DNA from: Heterotrichella gracilis
Taxonomy: Eukaryota; Sar; Xanthophyceae; Tribonematales; Xanthonemataceae
Direction: 5' to 3'
NCBI GenBank assembly: GCA_032358255.1
Contig: JAULBX010012210.1
Location: forward strand, 1-64,000
DNA length: 64,000 nucleotides
Shown here: positions 48,055 to 58,564 of the stretch, one piece after another
How the letters are laid out: each line of letters opens with the position of its first letter
How positions within the stretch are numbered: position 1 is the stretch's first letter
Program-made: the position numbers and the translations under genes
Notes under the pieces: generated by a model
Told to the model about the DNA's origin: nothing
Database searches by the model: none
Seen by the model: the letters and a program-made list of their open reading frames with translations, nothing else

Positions 48055-50189
48055 ATGTCAGTCGACGACCCCTCAGACCCTCCAGAAAACGCCACTGTAG
48101 CTGCAGACCTGGTTGCCCACTCCAAATTCTTCGACAGCTTGGTGTCTCTGATTCCTCCCAAGTTTTACCACGACAAGTTTGATGAGCAGGTGAACGTCAA
48201 GTTCATGAAGAAGGATGCAAAGGCGAACGCCAAGGCTGCCTTCAAGCAACAGTACAAGAAGCAAAAGAAGGAGAGGTTGGACCCTGACCAGGCACTGACC
48301 TCGCTGGGCATACAGAAGCAGCAGTCTTCAGACAAGAAGAAAGGGGCAGTGGAGCAGGCAGACGAACCCACGACGAGCAATTCTGGTCTGGAGAATGGTT
48401 CTACTTCGCAGGCACATGGATTGAGCCTCACCCTGTATGATGGTGCGCAGTCTTCCTGGTGCATGGTTTTGCATGCATGCATGTATTGAGTGCAGACAAC
48501 GAAGACTTCCCAGCCCAGGCAGCTGCTTGGAAAAGCTTTTTTGATATAAACTCACGAACTAGACTTATATGGCTGCTCTTGCGTATGCATGCATGTGCCA
48601 AAGAGCTGCAGTTGCCATGCATGCTTTTTCAACCAGCCGCTTGTGTCTACAGGGCGGCACTTGCCCAAGGAGCAACTCTCCACGAAGCTGCAGCAGGACT
48701 TGCAGGTACGGGTTGTAGCCGTATATGGGCCTGCGCCAGTGAACGTATCCAGTGGTCGGCATTGTTCACACATCCTTCGCAGGCGGGGTGGGGGCTCCTC
48801 TTGTGTCGTCAACTGCTTGGCAGGTTGCCTTTGTTTGCACCTGTGTGTGCGGCTGTTGATATGTTGACAACGCATTCTTGCAGTCTTTGAAGGAACAGCG
48901 GAAAGGAAGCGAAAGGAAGCAGCAGGCAAAGTCAGCCAAGCAGTGGCGTGACAACCGCTTGAAGGAAAGCGCTCAAAAAGCGTCAAAGCAGCAGAAAAGG
49001 TACTACTTTATGCGAGCGTGCACAATGTGGGCTAATAATTTACATTCGTCATGTCAGCCTGCACCACGCAAGGCACAAGTATGCTCCCATTGCAGGGCAA
49101 AGGCTGCTTTCAGTAAGGCACTTCCACGTCAGCTCCAAAAGTCTGCGCTGCTGCCCCATGCGGATTCAGCCTGACCCTTATCACTTCTTGCCTGCCTGTC
49201 ACAGGAAAAGCCCAGAGGACCAACCCTCTCAACTACAGGCAACCCAGCAGCCCAACAAACAGAAGCAAGCACAGCAGCCACAGAGCAAGCGGCAAAAGGG
49301 TGGTGATGGTGAGGTGCAGCTGGCCTTCAGCAAGTTCGAGCTGCCGGATGCAAAGAAGGGAGGTGTCGCTGGCAAGGCAGGCAAGCAGCACAAACCCACC
49401 AAGGCACAGCTGCTGGTGGTGGCAGAGCGCAAGGCGGAGCAGAAGCAGCAGCTGGGTGCAACTGTGGTGCGTGATGCTGCAGTCAAATTCAATCCATCAG
49501 GGCATGTACTTGTGAAGGCTGGGGATGGGGGTGTTGTAGACGGTGGATTGCTGGACAATGAGCGGTGTTGTCGCTACACGGTTAGCGAATTCCGTTTCCA
49601 CCACCTACAGATGCACACGACGATGCACATGTATGTAGGCATTGCCCATCAATCCCATGCTGCGCATGTTGTGAGCTGCTGCCCATCTTCACAGGAGGGC
49701 AAGCAGCAGCTGAAGAAGGCTGCATGGGGCACCGCCTTGGCTCGCGCCAAGGGGGAGAAGGTACTTGACGATCCCAAGCTTCTGCGCAAGTCGCTGAAGA
49801 AGGAAGGCAAGCTGAAGGAGAGGAAGGCCAAGGCATGGCAGGAGAGGATCAACCATCAGCAGGCGGGGATGCACGCCCGGCAGAGCAAGTACGTGTGAAG
49901 GGCGCCCTTTCTGATGGGGTTTGTTGCAGGGCGTCATGATTGCTCTTGAGTCCCTTGCGCGCATGCATTATGGATTCCACTGGATCATGCATGCAGTGAA
50001 GAAAACAGGTGTTCATGGAGAAATGTCCAGTATTGATGAGTGCTGTGCATTGCTTTCAGGCGGACTGACAACATCCAGGCAAAGATTCAGTCAAAGGTAG
50101 ACAAGAAAAAGGAGCGCCGAGAAAAGAAGCTGATGCGGGCAGGGTTTGAGGGCCGCAAGGAAGGGTTCATCACACCAGGTGCAAAATAG
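48055..50189 (+). CDS. SURF6: SURF6/Rrp14-type nucleolar ribosome biogenesis protein
   Basis: Exons 48055-48442, 48653-48705, 48884-48999, 49205 to 49466 or 49511, 49695-49888, 50060-50189. The exon 4 donor is ambiguous: GTG|GTGCGT at 49466 and CTT|GTGAAG at 49511 are both phase 0, so the protein is about 380 or 395 aa. The N-terminal part (HSKFFDSLVSLIPPKFYHD) and the basic C-terminal domain (AAWGTALARAKGEKVLDDPK, then LLRKSLKKEGKLKERK, then WQERI) are the SURF6 hallmarks. The middle is Lys/Gln-rich. The family binds nucleic acid in the nucleolus and is needed for early large- and small-subunit assembly. The tail ends RREKKLMRAGFEGRKEGFI, also typical. Confidence 0.88.
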
Positions 50190-50958
50190 GGCAATAAAGT
50201 ATTGCAGGCTCAGTTGAGGATGTACACAATAGGGACATAGTTAATATCGTGATGTTTGTCAGAAATACTTGGCAATGCCCGGCAAGGGGGAATGCCCGGC
50301 AAGGGGGAATGACCGGCGGCCGCTCTCCTTGAACTTCCAGCCATTTCAGACCAGGTGAAACTTTCAAATTTATGGGCTGTACGCACTTCACGCATAATGT
50401 ACATCTGTGGAGTTTGTTTTATGCGATTATTGTAGAATTTACATCGTAATCTGGTATGACAAGGCTGGTGCTGGCAGGCACTGCGGTATGGCTACTAGCC
50501 TGGCAGGCTGTCAAATCATTGACTGCAGCATGCAACGTCGACAATACGGTATTCCCCATGAGTCATGAGTGCCCTGCCATATGACATGCCAGTGCATAGA
50601 TGCTACGGTGGTAAGGACAGTGAGACATGTCACCAAAGTACCAGTGTGAAAGGGAACCAGCGCGAAATTAGGGAGCACAAGCGCAAGCCAAAAGGCTCAC
50701 TGTGACACCTCGTCCAGCGCCACGCCTTGCACTGTTCAGTCACTGTGCCATACATCAAATGCTGCAAACTTATGAGAAATCTGTCGACAGACTGCACAGT
50801 GACTATGAATACTTAAAATGAATACCAAAGTGTCAGGCTGGCGGGACTGAGCTCTGTGGCACCATAAGGCAATGCCTAGCAGTACAGCTATTTTCCATTG
50901 CTTTGCAACAAGCAAGCAAACGTCCCACAACCCCCCATATTTCCCCACAGACGCACGC
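50190..50958. repeat. Convergent spacer with a 17-bp tandem repeat
   Basis: AATGCCCGGCAAGGGGG occurs at 50274-50290 and 50291-50307, with a partial third unit. The rest of the 770 bp shows no exon; it carries the 3' UTRs of SURF6 and the ketoacyl-CoA reductase. An AATAAA at about 50202 lies right after the SURF6 stop. Confidence 0.5.
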
Positions 50959-52342
50959 CTACTGCGCTTTGTTCAGCGACTCCTGCTTCTTCTTCCAGCG
51001 CATGTGAAGGTACAAGTGGTGGTTCAGGATGATGTTTGCCACTCGCTCCGGGGAAAGCGCCTCCAGCAGCACCCACATCATAAGGCCATGCACCCAGTAT
51101 GGCACTGATGAGAGCTCATACCCGATGTGCTTGATGGCAGACTTGACCCAAACCGCTGGAGTGGGCGCGTCAAACCTTGCCTTCCTGATCTTTGACATCT
51201 TGGTGGCGACGTACAAGGGAATTTGGTTCTGGACGGTGATGTTGTACCGCTTGTACTCATACGCCAAAGACTTGCTGAACAAATCCACATAGGCCTGCAA
51301 CAGGAAGGAATTGGTCAGCCTGCTGACAAGGGTTTGGCAGTGCGAAGAGCGCATCTGATGAACCACAGCCTAGCAGCCAGACATTCAAGCCGAGGGCCAA
51401 GGCGGTGGATGGCGCTAGTTGATCGGCACTCGGTGATCAACATGCATGCTCTAAAAATCCCTCCTCTATTCACTCGCCTTTCTGCCAGAAGCAAACTAAT
51501 ACCCGGTGACCCGATTGACATACCTTGGTGGCACCATACACAGCTGTGAGCGGGCTTGCTTCGAAGATCCCAGAGCCACTTCCAATGTTGACAATGGCGC
51601 CACGCTTCCTCCTCTTCATGTCAGGCAACACAACTTGGCACATCTGCAATCAGAAAGAAAGTTTAGAGGGTTGAGATGGGTTTAGGGACGTGCTGGTGCA
51701 TACATATGCAGCCGCGCTCACCTTGGTAAGCGCCACGATGTTGACTTGTGCCAGATCATCAATCAGCTGTGGTTCAATCTGATCCAGCCACTCTGCATGG
51801 TCGTAAGACAGCCCAGCATTGTTGATCAGCACCCCCACAGCTAGACCGGAGAGTCCATCGCTGATCTTCGTCCATGTTGCTCTGTCCGCTTTGGAGAAGT
51901 CAGCTGTGATGACTTTTGTTTCTGCCTTATATTTGGACTCAATCTCTTGGGCAACGCCGTTTAGCTTCTCCAAGTTGCGAGAGATGAGCACAACCTTGAA
52001 GCCTGCATATGCCCATCAAGGTTGTCAAACAATTGTGATATATGCATGCATGTGATCGATGCACAACTTTGCAAACTACTGACCTTTCTTGGCCAGAGCG
52101 AAAGCGTAGTCCTTGCCAATGCCGTCTGTGCCACCAGTGACCACAGCCCACTCGCCTAGCTTGGTCGATACCTTTCCAGGCCTCAAGAAGTACTTGTAGA
52201 CCGAGGAGCAAAGCCTCATGAGCTGCCTCAAAACAAGGAAAGCAGCAACGAGCAACACTGTGCCCAGAATGATGCTACCCGCGGTGGTCTGTGCAAAAGC
52301 CACCAACTTGGCTTGCGCATCAAGCGCCACCTGGGGAGCCAT
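50959..52342 (-). CDS. KCR1: Very-long-chain 3-oxoacyl-CoA reductase (KCR)
   Basis: Exons 52342-52084, 52002-51722, 51643-51524 and 51294-50959 give 331 aa, close to plant KCR1 (about 318). It is a short-chain dehydrogenase: N-terminal membrane helix (IILGTVLLVAAFLVLRQL), NADPH motif TGGTDGIGK (69-77), NNAG near 147-150, catalytic Ser in NIGSGSG (about 202-204) and YxxxK as Y216-GAT-K220. The second reaction of the ER fatty acid elongase reduces 3-oxoacyl-CoA. The C-terminal region (WVHGLMMWVLLEALSPERV) is hydrophobic and followed by a Lys-rich tail, as in the HSD17B12/KCR group. Head-to-head with MMS19. Confidence 0.92.
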
Positions 52343-52910
52343 CTTGTGCGGCCGGTTCAGATCAGATGAGCACTGAAGGGTTCTAGATGATGTGTTGCGC
52401 ACCAAAGGCTTTAAGGTTTGAGCGCCACTGGTGCGCCAATGGGCATCAGGCTGATGCTGACCTTGACCTGTGCAAAGTATTGATGTCTGAGATATAACCA
52501 GCGACAGACTTGGCGGGAAGATGGTTTTTTGTGGGCAATACCGCGGTGCCAACCTTGGACCTCGCGAACAACTATAAGTACACAACGTACCAGGAAACAG
52601 TTTCGACGTTTGTTTGTGTGCGTTTAGTGCTTCTCGCAGCAACCCAACCAGGCGCAGCAGTAACACACACAGACAACTTTATTTTATGCATGCATGCATG
52701 CATATGCTGCCACCACTATCACTGTGTCGAGCTCAGTGCGCCATGTCGTGCAGTGAAGGCAACTGAAAACCCTAAGTATTATATCTATCAGCCACGGTTG
52801 TGTTCAAGCGTGTCATGCTACGGGGAGTGTCGCCCACCGCAAGTTGTATTGTAACAAGCCTCGGTCCTGACAAGACGCACTATTCCTGTTGGTAGAACAC
52901 ACGCACAGCA
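52343..52910. promoter_or_regulatory. Bidirectional promoter region, KCR and MMS19
   Basis: 568 bp separate the two ATGs. A run of TGCATGCATGCATGCAT (about 52688-52705) sits in the middle. No TATA box is obvious for either side. Confidence 0.5.
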
Positions 52911-55900
52911 ATGGATACCAAACTACCTTTGCCACAATATGTGGTGGATTATGTTGTTCCTGACAAACAGGAAGAGGAGTACTCACACCTGTTGAAACAG
53001 CTATTGCCCGATGTTCGCAGCGGCCGGTTGACTGTGCTGGACTTGGTGCGCTGCCCCCTGGTGCTCTTTTTTACCCTAAGGACTCATCCAATCACCTAGG
53101 GAGCCTGGAACATGGCAGATAGCTCAGCTCCTGGCACAGTGCATGCATATGCCGTGCGTAAAATAAACATAATACAGCGTGGAACTGGCTGCAGGTGTCT
53201 GGCATGGCAGAATATTTGACAACAGAGAACAACGCCGTCCGTGCCAGGGCAGTTCTGCTACTTGCTGAGGTACAGGTTGCGATTGGTTTGCCTTTCAACG
53301 CCGTGTGCATGATGGACACAGCAGCGGTGGTCAGGCAGGGCAATAAACACAGCAGACGCAAACTCGCCACACACTCTCAGTTGTGAGGCAAGTGGCCATG
53401 TGCTGCCAGCCACAGTTATCATTCCACAATGGATACTTGCAGGTGATTGAGTCAGCTCCAGAAGCCGTGACCCGCCCCACAGACGTCCACCATCTTACCG
53501 AGTTCTTTTCTGCCAGGCTGGCTGACTGGTACGTGCTCTCACGCCTTCTGACCGACACAGTACAACAGCGGTATGCCTCATGCTGTGCACGTTGATTCGA
53601 GTTATACTCTTTTGTCACACACCTGCATACACCAGACTGTTGCCGCACTCTGTGAGCTAGGCAAAACGTTCACCTGGTGCAGGCCAGCGGTGCGCGGCGC
53701 GCTGAAGGGCTTGCTATCCCTCCTCACCAGAACTGCTGCCCATGCTAGTCTGCCAGTCGTGGAGGCCGCGGATGCCGCAGCTGCTCTCAAGGTGTTCTTC
53801 ACTGAGATGGATGTGCGTGCGCTGGGGGCTTCAGATCGCCTGCTGTGCTTTGACGTCCTAGCCGCAGCTTTGAAAGTAGGCAACCAATTCCCGTACCCTT
53901 TCTCTATGTATTGCTATGTTGCAAGCAATAGCAATACATCATTGGTAGCATCATGGCACTATCATGGATTTGTGCGCATTGAGAAATGCTGCATGCGCTC
54001 ATCTTTGATCAGTGTCATGACCTCTCCACCACAGGATTATGGGTCGCAAATCTTGGAGCTTTCCGACTTAGATACTGTGGAGTTTGTGATTACTTCCCTG
54101 GATGGCGAGAAGGACCCCCGCTGCCTCATGGCCAGCTTTGAGGCTGTGCAGCTGTTGGTCCAGCTCATCACACAGCTTGGCACACAGCATGAGCGGGAGC
54201 AGCTCAGGGAGCACAGCGAGGAGCTGTTTGATGTGCTTGGGTGCTATTTCCCTATCAGTTTCACTTCCCCTCCAAACGATGTGCATCGCTTGACGCGGGA
54301 GGATTTGGCTGGGGCGCTGGAGCGCACGTTGGCATGTTACCCAGGCTTTGCAGAGTGGCTCATGCCACTTGTGTTTGAGAAGCTTTCCTCAACTTTGAGG
54401 TGAGCAGGGTGGGGGGCTCAGTGGTTGCACAATGCTAGGCTAGGGTATGATTGCACAATGCTAGGGCAGAATGAATCTGAGCTCATCAGGCAGATTGCAT
54501 GGAAAAAGTAGCAACAGGGGATGCATGTGCCTTTGTCAACCCATTTCCCCCCTTGGTCCACAGGCAAGCGAAAGTGGATTCTCTGTCACTGCTCGGGGCG
54601 TGCGTCGGCGTCTATGGCCTGCAGGCACTGGAGGAGTTTGTTTCGCCCATATGGAGCGCTTTGAAGAGGGAAATCAGCGCCCCATTGGCTGCAGGCCTCA
54701 TTGGTGATGATGTGCAGCGAGCAGATGTGCTGTCACAGCAAGCAGCTGCTGTGCTGTATGCATGCACCAAGGTGTGGAACTAAACACAGCCTACTTCTGT
54801 TTTAATATCAGGCCTCTGCTTGTCTGCGGGGCCATGCTTTAACCACCACCTTTATTATGTGCAGGCGTTCGCGGAGGGGGGTGATCATCAGATCGTGGGC
54901 TTTGCAATCAACCTTCCCCTGATTGCTGACATGATGTCTTCCCTATCAAGCTTTGTTGAAACCAGCCAACAAGCAACGCTGGACCGTGCCATTGTGGTCA
55001 CACGGCTGCTGTCTGCGGTACGATTGGCATGGCTTGCAACTGACCATTCTGTCGTACTTGCCTGGGCCTGGCAGTGCTTCATCTTGTGTGTTCACCGGCA
55101 AAACAACTTATATGTTATATTTATATTGGCTTTGACATCTATCACCATCATGTGCAGGTGTCAGCAGGATCAGCATATGCCTGCAACAAGGTTTTTGCAC
55201 TGGTGGTGCCTCAGCTCGTGCAGCTGGTGCCAACCACCATGGGAGATGAGTGGACAGTTGCTCCACAGGCTACTGCTGTAGCTTTGTCGATCCTGGCTTC
55301 GCTTGTCCAATCCTGGCAGCTGTTGACAGACAGACACCCTGAGGCAAGAAACGGAGCAGCCATCGAGCTTGTGCAGTCCATTCTGGTTGCAGCAACTTCG
55401 TTACCAGCAGATCTGCCAGTCACAGCTGCAGCTGACGGTGGTGATGACATTGCACAAAAGCTCGATGTTTACCTCCAGCAGCTGAGAGTGGTTGAGGCCC
55501 TTGCTGATGTGGATCACACCACAGCAATGCTGTCATTGGAGGAGCTGCAGCAGCTGTTTGCAATCTTGCTCAGGACTCTGTGCAACCCAGCCGAAGATCT
55601 CCCCACTGCCCATGTCAGAGCAGAAACTGTTTGCAGAGCGCTAACGAAGCTTGCAGGGAAGAAGCCGCAATGCTGCGCAACAGGTGGTGGCAACACAGGC
55701 ATCATCCAGGAGGAGGTCATACCAAAGCTTGTGGATTCGCTGCGGAAAGATGACGCCTCTTGCAAAGCTTGCAGGCAGGCGCTGTCTGCTATAGCGGGTG
55801 CCAGTGATCAGCTGAAGGTTGCTGTCATGACATCAATTCAGCAAAGCTTGAACCCAGCCATTCTGGGTGAACACATTGGGCTCTTGGTCAGCCTGCAGCA

Positions 55901-58076
55901 CCTGACATTGGATCAGTGCCAGCCAGGGATATCCACACACACCAATCCAGAGGCAGCCCAAATAGCGCTGGAAGTACTATCAGCTGCAGCATTGCCTGAG
56001 AGCCTTTCCAAGGAAGCTGTGGGTGCATGCTGCAGAATCAGTTGGTTGGCAACGCGCTCTTGTTCAGCGGAGGAGCAAGGTGCCATTGCTGCTGCTGCAA
56101 TGAAGGTGCTGGTGGAACAGCCTGGGAGTCAGTTGGCATTCATAGCTGCAGCAGACTTGGTGGGGCTTCACCCTTCAGCTGCTCAGTACTCAGACCCGTC
56201 CATCCAGTCATTATTATCATCGTCACTGGCAGATGTGACACCTGGTGTGCGACTGTATGCCGCTGCAGCATTGGCATCTACGCTGAACAAGCTCAAAGGT
56301 AACCAACAGCTACGTTCTGTCTGCTGTGCTGTTTGTAGGCTGACATGTTTTGTGGATTTGACTGCTGAATTTTTGGACACTTGCGCAGATGAGAGTGATG
56401 TGGAGGCAGTCATCATTCAGGCAGTCAACGAGTCTTTGATCCCAAAGTCTGTCCAGGGCCTGGGATCAGGTGGCGGCCATGAGCAGGCAGCAGCATTCCA
56501 GTGCCTGGCGTTGGTGCTCAAGGGCCTGGCCATGCGGAGCCACAAGCAGACGCCAGCCATTGTACAGCAGCTGATTTCTTTCCTTGCGGATGCTTCCCTG
56601 CAAAGCCCATACATGCCTTTGGCAAGCGCGGGTAGTCAGCATGGGGGCCAACTTGGTGAGGCGAGGGCAGTGGAAGCCAGCACATCCAGCACTTTTGGTG
56701 CAGCAGCTGTGATGGCTGCAGCGCAGGTGTTTGAGACTGTGTTGACCACGGAGCAGCCCACCGACCTCTTGGGGAAGGGAAGTCACCTGCAAGCTCGCAT
56801 CTTGTGGAACCAGAGATTCTACACGATGATGCGCAAATCCTTGGTGGAGGTGATCACGTCACACAGGTAACTTAGTGAAGGTTTTTACATTGTGCTGTTG
56901 GATTTTGTGTCATCAAGGAGTGGATACAAAGGCCTGCCAGGGACGACATTGCCATGGAAGCCTTTACATGCACATCAACCATCGCAAAATCAGCTGCACA
57001 GTCATGCCATGCTGCTTGGCCTTGCTCTTCAGTGAATTAGAATGACCTGTTATGAGCATGGTTTCACTCTGTTCCAATAATCTTGCAAATCTTACAAATT
57101 TTAAACACTTGCTGCCACGTTGCAGGAGACAGCACGCCTTTGATCCAAGCCCACTGCTGCTCGCTTTGGCCCACCTCCTGAAGGGTGCTCCGCCCCATCT
57201 GTACTCTGACGACCTCCCAGACCTCCTGCCATTGCTATGGGCTGCTCTGAGCAAACTACAGCAGGGCCCGCTGCAGCAACCACCAGTGCTGCTGGCCCTA
57301 CTGCTGGCCTGGAGTCAAGTTGTCATGGATGACAAAGGTGACAATTTGTCGCGCCTATCCTGCGCACCATAATGAGCGTGCCCTATGTCTCGTGCGCCCA
57401 TTGAATGCACAATTATTGTGCGTGCAGGCCGGGCGCTGGTAGATAGCGAGCTGCACCATCTTATGCCCCCCTTGCTGGACTTGGTGGGGTACCCGGCAGA
57501 TGCTGGTGTGCGGGAAATGGCTATTCAGTGCTTGCTGGCGCTCATGGGCCTGCCATATGCTAGGTTGCACCCGTACAAGCAACAGGTAAAACACTCTGAT
57601 TGGATTGAATTACAACGGTGCAGCTTTTCACAGCCGGCCAAGCCTCTGTAAAAGCAATCGTTTGATGATTTACTAAAACCATTTCAAAATCCCAATCCAG
57701 ACTGTATCAACATTGGTGTGCAATTGACAGGAAAAAAATGTCCAATATTCATATCAATGCTGTCATGAATCGCTGTTGCTGCAATATAAAATACTCCTGG
57801 AAAGAATGCATTGGGCATGTCACTGTGTTATTGTGATATATGTTCTTGATACGAGGGATGTCCGCACAACATGCCAAACTCTACACAATATAATCCCAAC
57901 AACATTGCGGTGCTATAGTGATGTAGCTGCGGCAAAGGGTACGATGAAATTCCATCACACATCTGATAGGCCCCACTCCCTTGCAGGTCCAGCGGGTGCT
58001 GCATAAGGCAGTGGATGATGACCGCAGGGGGGTGCGCATGGCAGCGGTGAAGTGCAGGAGAGCGTGGACCGCCTAG
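52911..58076 (+). CDS. MMS19: MMS19, cytosolic iron-sulfur cluster targeting protein
   Basis: Twelve exons: 52911-53045, 53195-53269, 53443-53528, 53683-53875, 54035-54399, 54564-54771, 54865-55017, 55158-56298, 56389-56866, 57126-57337, 57428-57585, 57987-58076, closing to 1097 aa, normal for MMS19. The conserved N-terminal domain shows HHLTEFFSARLADW, GEKDPRC (about 187-193) and CYFPISFTSPPND (from about 233) with LTREDL and then LPVFEKL-like text. The rest is HEAT-repeat-like, ending RVLHKAVDDDRRGVRMAAVK, the usual MMS19 terminus. MMS19 is the client-binding scaffold of the CIA complex that loads Fe-S clusters onto DNA polymerases, helicases (XPD) and primase. The exon 4 acceptor was set at 53682 because it restores LADW|PAVRGAL; the earlier CAG gives a stop. 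The 90-nt intron after exon 8 is in frame and stop-free. Confidence 0.95.
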
Positions 58077-58564
58077 CACCCAGCAGCCACCAGCGCAGCT
58101 TTGGCAAAGTGCTGGCCATGTCACCCAGTGCCTTTGAGAGGCCATGTTGTTGCTGCGGGCTTTACCCTTTCGCTGCGCTGTGGGCGTGCCCATGTGCCAT
58201 TGGCTGTGCTGCCCTTGTGCATGCGTGGCACCCGCCAATTTCATCCTGTTGCCCTTGCACATCCCTGGGGCCCAGGGATTGGTGTCTTGGGAGACAAAGT
58301 CTGCAGGGAGGGGCACACATTGTTGGTACCACGGGCTGGATGCTGAGTGATTCATCAGCAAATGGCAGAGTGATGCAACTAGCCTGCGTAGACAGGGATA
58401 GAAAAAATGGGATAGTACATGCCCAGCTAGCTACTGCTCGGACAGTATACCCATTGTAGTCTTGCTGTTGAGTGAGCCATGTGTTGATGCTGCTTATGCA
58501 AATGATGCTTATGCAAACAACCACTGTCATACCCAATAGGGGGTGCATCTTGGTCACAAGGGTT
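58077..58564. other. Convergent spacer MMS19 to mannanase
   Basis: About 490 bp holding both 3' UTRs. Open frames here are shadows. No repeat or RNA gene seen. Confidence 0.4.

Noticed and set aside
53573-53682. MMS19 exon 4 starting earlier at TVAALCELGK
   Set aside because: With the 53528 donor, the CAG before it gives an immediate stop; the acceptor at 53682 restores the conserved LADW-PAVRGAL join.
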